NCBI RefSeq assembly: GCF_002150765.1
Contig: NZ_MUYM01000042.1
Span: 2,047 to 53,790 of the forward strand
Length of the DNA: 51,744 bases
Direction: 5' to 3'
From: Lentzea kentuckyensis
GTDB taxonomy: Bacteria > Actinomycetota > Actinomycetes > Mycobacteriales > Pseudonocardiaceae
Below are positions 50,331-51,744 of the stretch, piece after piece. How positions within the stretch are numbered: the first letter of the stretch is position 1; each line of letters begins with the position of its first letter. Position numbers and translations under genes: made by a program. Under the pieces are notes generated by a model, which saw nothing but the letters and a program-made list of their open reading frames with translations, was not told the DNA's origin and ran no database searches.

Positions 50331-51487
50331 CCGCCGTCGCACTGCGGGACGTGAGCCTGGTCTACCCAGGCGGCACGGTCGCGGTGAGAGACGTCAGCCT
50401 TTCCGTCGCGGACGGGGAGTTCGTGGTGTTGCTGGGCCCGTCAGGTTGCGGCAAGTCGAGCATCCTGCGCATGGTGGCGGGCCTGCAACGCCCCTCGTCC
50501 GGCCACGTGGTGCTGGGCGGGGTGGCGGCGGACGACGTGCCGGCCCGCTCCCGGGGTGTGTCGATGGTGTTCCAGGACTTCGCGCTGTACCCGCACCTGA
50601 CCGTGGCGGACAACATCGGCTTTCCGCTGGACGTCGGCGGGTGTTCGCGGGCCGAGCGGACGGAACGGATCGCCGGGGTGGCGTCGGCGTTCGGCATCGG
50701 CGACCTGCTGTCCCGCCGCCCCGCCGAACTGTCCGGCGGCCAGCGTCAGCGCGCGGCGATGGCACGGGCGATCGTGCGTGGTCCGCGCGTGCTGCTGATG
50801 GACGAACCTCTGTCCAATCTGGACGCGGTGCTCCGCTCCGGCCTGCGCGCGGAGATCGTCGGTCTGGCGCGTTCGTTGGGACTGACCGTGTTGTACGTGA
50901 CGCACGACCAGATCGAGGCGCAGACGATGGCCGACCGCATCGCGGTGCTGCGCGACGGCGTCCTGGAAGACGAGGGCCTGCCCGACGAGGTCTACCGGCA
51001 CCCCGCGACCATGCACGTGGCGGCGTTCCTCGGCAGCCCTCGCATGAGCCTGCTGAAGGCGTATGTGCAGGTCGTCGTCGACAGCCATGTGGCGCTGCAC
51101 ATCGGCGGCCAGACCGTCGACCTGCCGTGGCCGGACATGCGCGCCCGTGCCGTCGCCCACTACGACGGCGAGGACATCGCAGTGGGCGCCCGGACCGAGG
51201 CCCTGCGCCCGGCCGCCGCCGGTTCGCCCGGCCCGGTGCTGACCGGCCAGGTGCGGCACCTGGAACACCACGGCCACGAAACGCTGGTGTCGGTCGACGT
51301 CGGTGCGTCCGGCGTGGAGCCGTGTGGGCTGCACGAGCTGCGGACCGGCGAACTTGTGTTGCGCGTGCGTCCGGACGTGCGGCCCGTGCACGGCGAACAC
51401 GTCGGCGTGCACCTGTGCCTGGAACAGCTGCACTTCTTCGACCTGGCCAACGGGCGTCGGATCGGTCCACGCGGACGCCGCCGCTAA
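50327..51487 (+). CDS. Second ABC sugar importer ATPase of the operon
   Basis: 386 residues. Walker A GPSGCGKSS, Q-loop QDFALYPHLT, signature LSGGQRQRAAMARA, Walker B VLLMDEP, H-loop VTHDQIEAQTM and a C-terminal TOBE-like domain ending LEQLHFFDL. It is more diverged in the regulatory domain than the ATPase at 45641-46834. ATG 50327 is coupled to the permease stop (ATGA), so this is the structurally coupled ATPase of the importer. Having a MalK-like ATPase at both ends of one operon is unusual. Confidence 0.92.
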   Translation: MTAVALRDVSLVYPGGTVAVRDVSLSVADGEFVVLLGPSGCGKSSILRMVAGLQRPSSGHVVLGGVAADDVPARSRGVSMVFQDFALYPHLTVADNIGFPLDVGGCSRAERTERIAGVASAFGIGDLLSRRPAELSGGQRQRAAMARAIVRGPRVLLMDEPLSNLDAVLRSGLRAEIVGLARSLGLTVLYVTHDQIEAQTMADRIAVLRDGVLEDEGLPDEVYRHPATMHVAAFLGSPRMSLLKAYVQVVVDSHVALHIGGQTVDLPWPDMRARAVAHYDGEDIAVGARTEALRPAAAGSPGPVLTGQVRHLEHHGHETLVSVDVGASGVEPCGLHELRTGELVLRVRPDVRPVHGEHVGVHLCLEQLHFFDLANGRRIGPRGRRR

Positions 51488-51544
51488 GCACCTGGCCGAA
51501 AGTGGTATCCGAAACCTCTGGCCTCGCTGGGTGCCCACAGTGTC

Positions 51545-51694
51545 CTGCAAGTACCACCAACTCTTGATCGAATCGCCGTCAACTACACCCGATCTCGTCG
51601 CCGCCTGTCGAGCCGCTGCGGTGTTCTCAGAGGGAAGCGACCCCTGTTGGGTGTAGAAACACGCCTGTTGATGTTGAGTTGGTGGTACTTGCAG
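51545..51694. mobile_element. 150-bp MITE-like element with 19-bp perfect terminal inverted repeats
   Basis: CTGCAAGTACCACCAACTC at 51545-51563 is repeated inverted at 51676-51694, a perfect 19/19 match. A nested CTACACCC/GGGTGTAG pair (51583-51590/51649-51656) lies inside. There is no transposase frame and no clear target-site duplication, so either a non-autonomous element or a large hairpin downstream of the importer operon. The rest of 51488-51744 shows nothing recognisable. Confidence 0.6.
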
Positions 51695-51744
51695 ACGCCA
51701 TGAGAGCCCAGGGCAGAGCGCCAGACGAGTAACGGACACAACTT

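Overview
The window is high-GC actinomycete chromosome. GTG starts are frequent, genes often overlap by 4 bp (ATGA/GTGA), and it carries a SARP-type regulator, a ceb cellobiose locus with CebR-type boxes, and promoters of the RecA-independent (PafBC-type) damage class. A Pseudonocardiaceae-like genus (Lentzea/Saccharothrix relatives) is the likeliest source. That placement is an inference from gene style. No rRNA, CRISPR array, phage module or intact IS element was seen.

Left flank (1-8.8 kb): a SLC13 permease with a tandem-repeat-expanded cytoplasmic loop is coupled to a glycerate kinase. A permuted papain-like hydrolase and a 54-residue membrane protein follow. Next is a scar where a divergent esterase/MarR pair has lost both 5' ends, then a divergent DHA2 exporter/TetR pair, an ArsR-like DUF5937 regulator and an unrecognised TPR protein.

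Central island (8.6-25.2 kb, all minus strand): three giant DUF4132 paralogues (two with an N-terminal WGR domain), then MoxR-type AAA+ ATPase, DUF5682, VWA and SWIM-zinc-finger genes, most joined by 1-4 bp overlaps. Domain content and order match the uncharacterised E. coli yehI-yehL-yehM-yehP-yehQ set. Both WGR-DUF4132 genes start behind a close match to the RecA-NDp/PafBC damage promoter. One of these promoters is embedded in the descending arm of the terminator of the preceding operon. The suggested picture is a DNA-damage-induced AAA+/VWA/WGR machine of unknown activity with amplified DUF4132 subunits.

Sugar and translation region (25.2-36.2 kb): a GH13 alpha-glucosidase has two operator dyads upstream. 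Reading away from it is a leader peptide (MQHMCHQHVWCSSA), a pause-type hairpin, a strong U-tract terminator, and then three tightly packed tRNA or tRNA-like sequences with Gln, His and Met anticodons. These are the amino acids enriched in the leader. DUF1684, a secreted I36 inhibitor and a membrane-anchored excalibur protein follow. The ceb locus (cebR, cebE-cebF-cebG-bglC, second lacI) has two CebR-type boxes around a TTGACA promoter. It has no ATPase of its own, so it should need a shared MsiK-type ATPase.

Right flank (36.5-51.7 kb): a SARP-NB-ARC-TPR regulator, a short hypothetical protein, an ECF sigma factor fused to a membrane anti-sigma module, a GH15 glucoamylase/trehalase, a YiaAB protein and a two-component system. 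A five-gene ABC sugar importer follows, with an ATPase at each end and an SdrD/Cna-B-like domain inserted in one permease. A 163-bp palindrome and a 150-bp MITE-like element bracket that operon.
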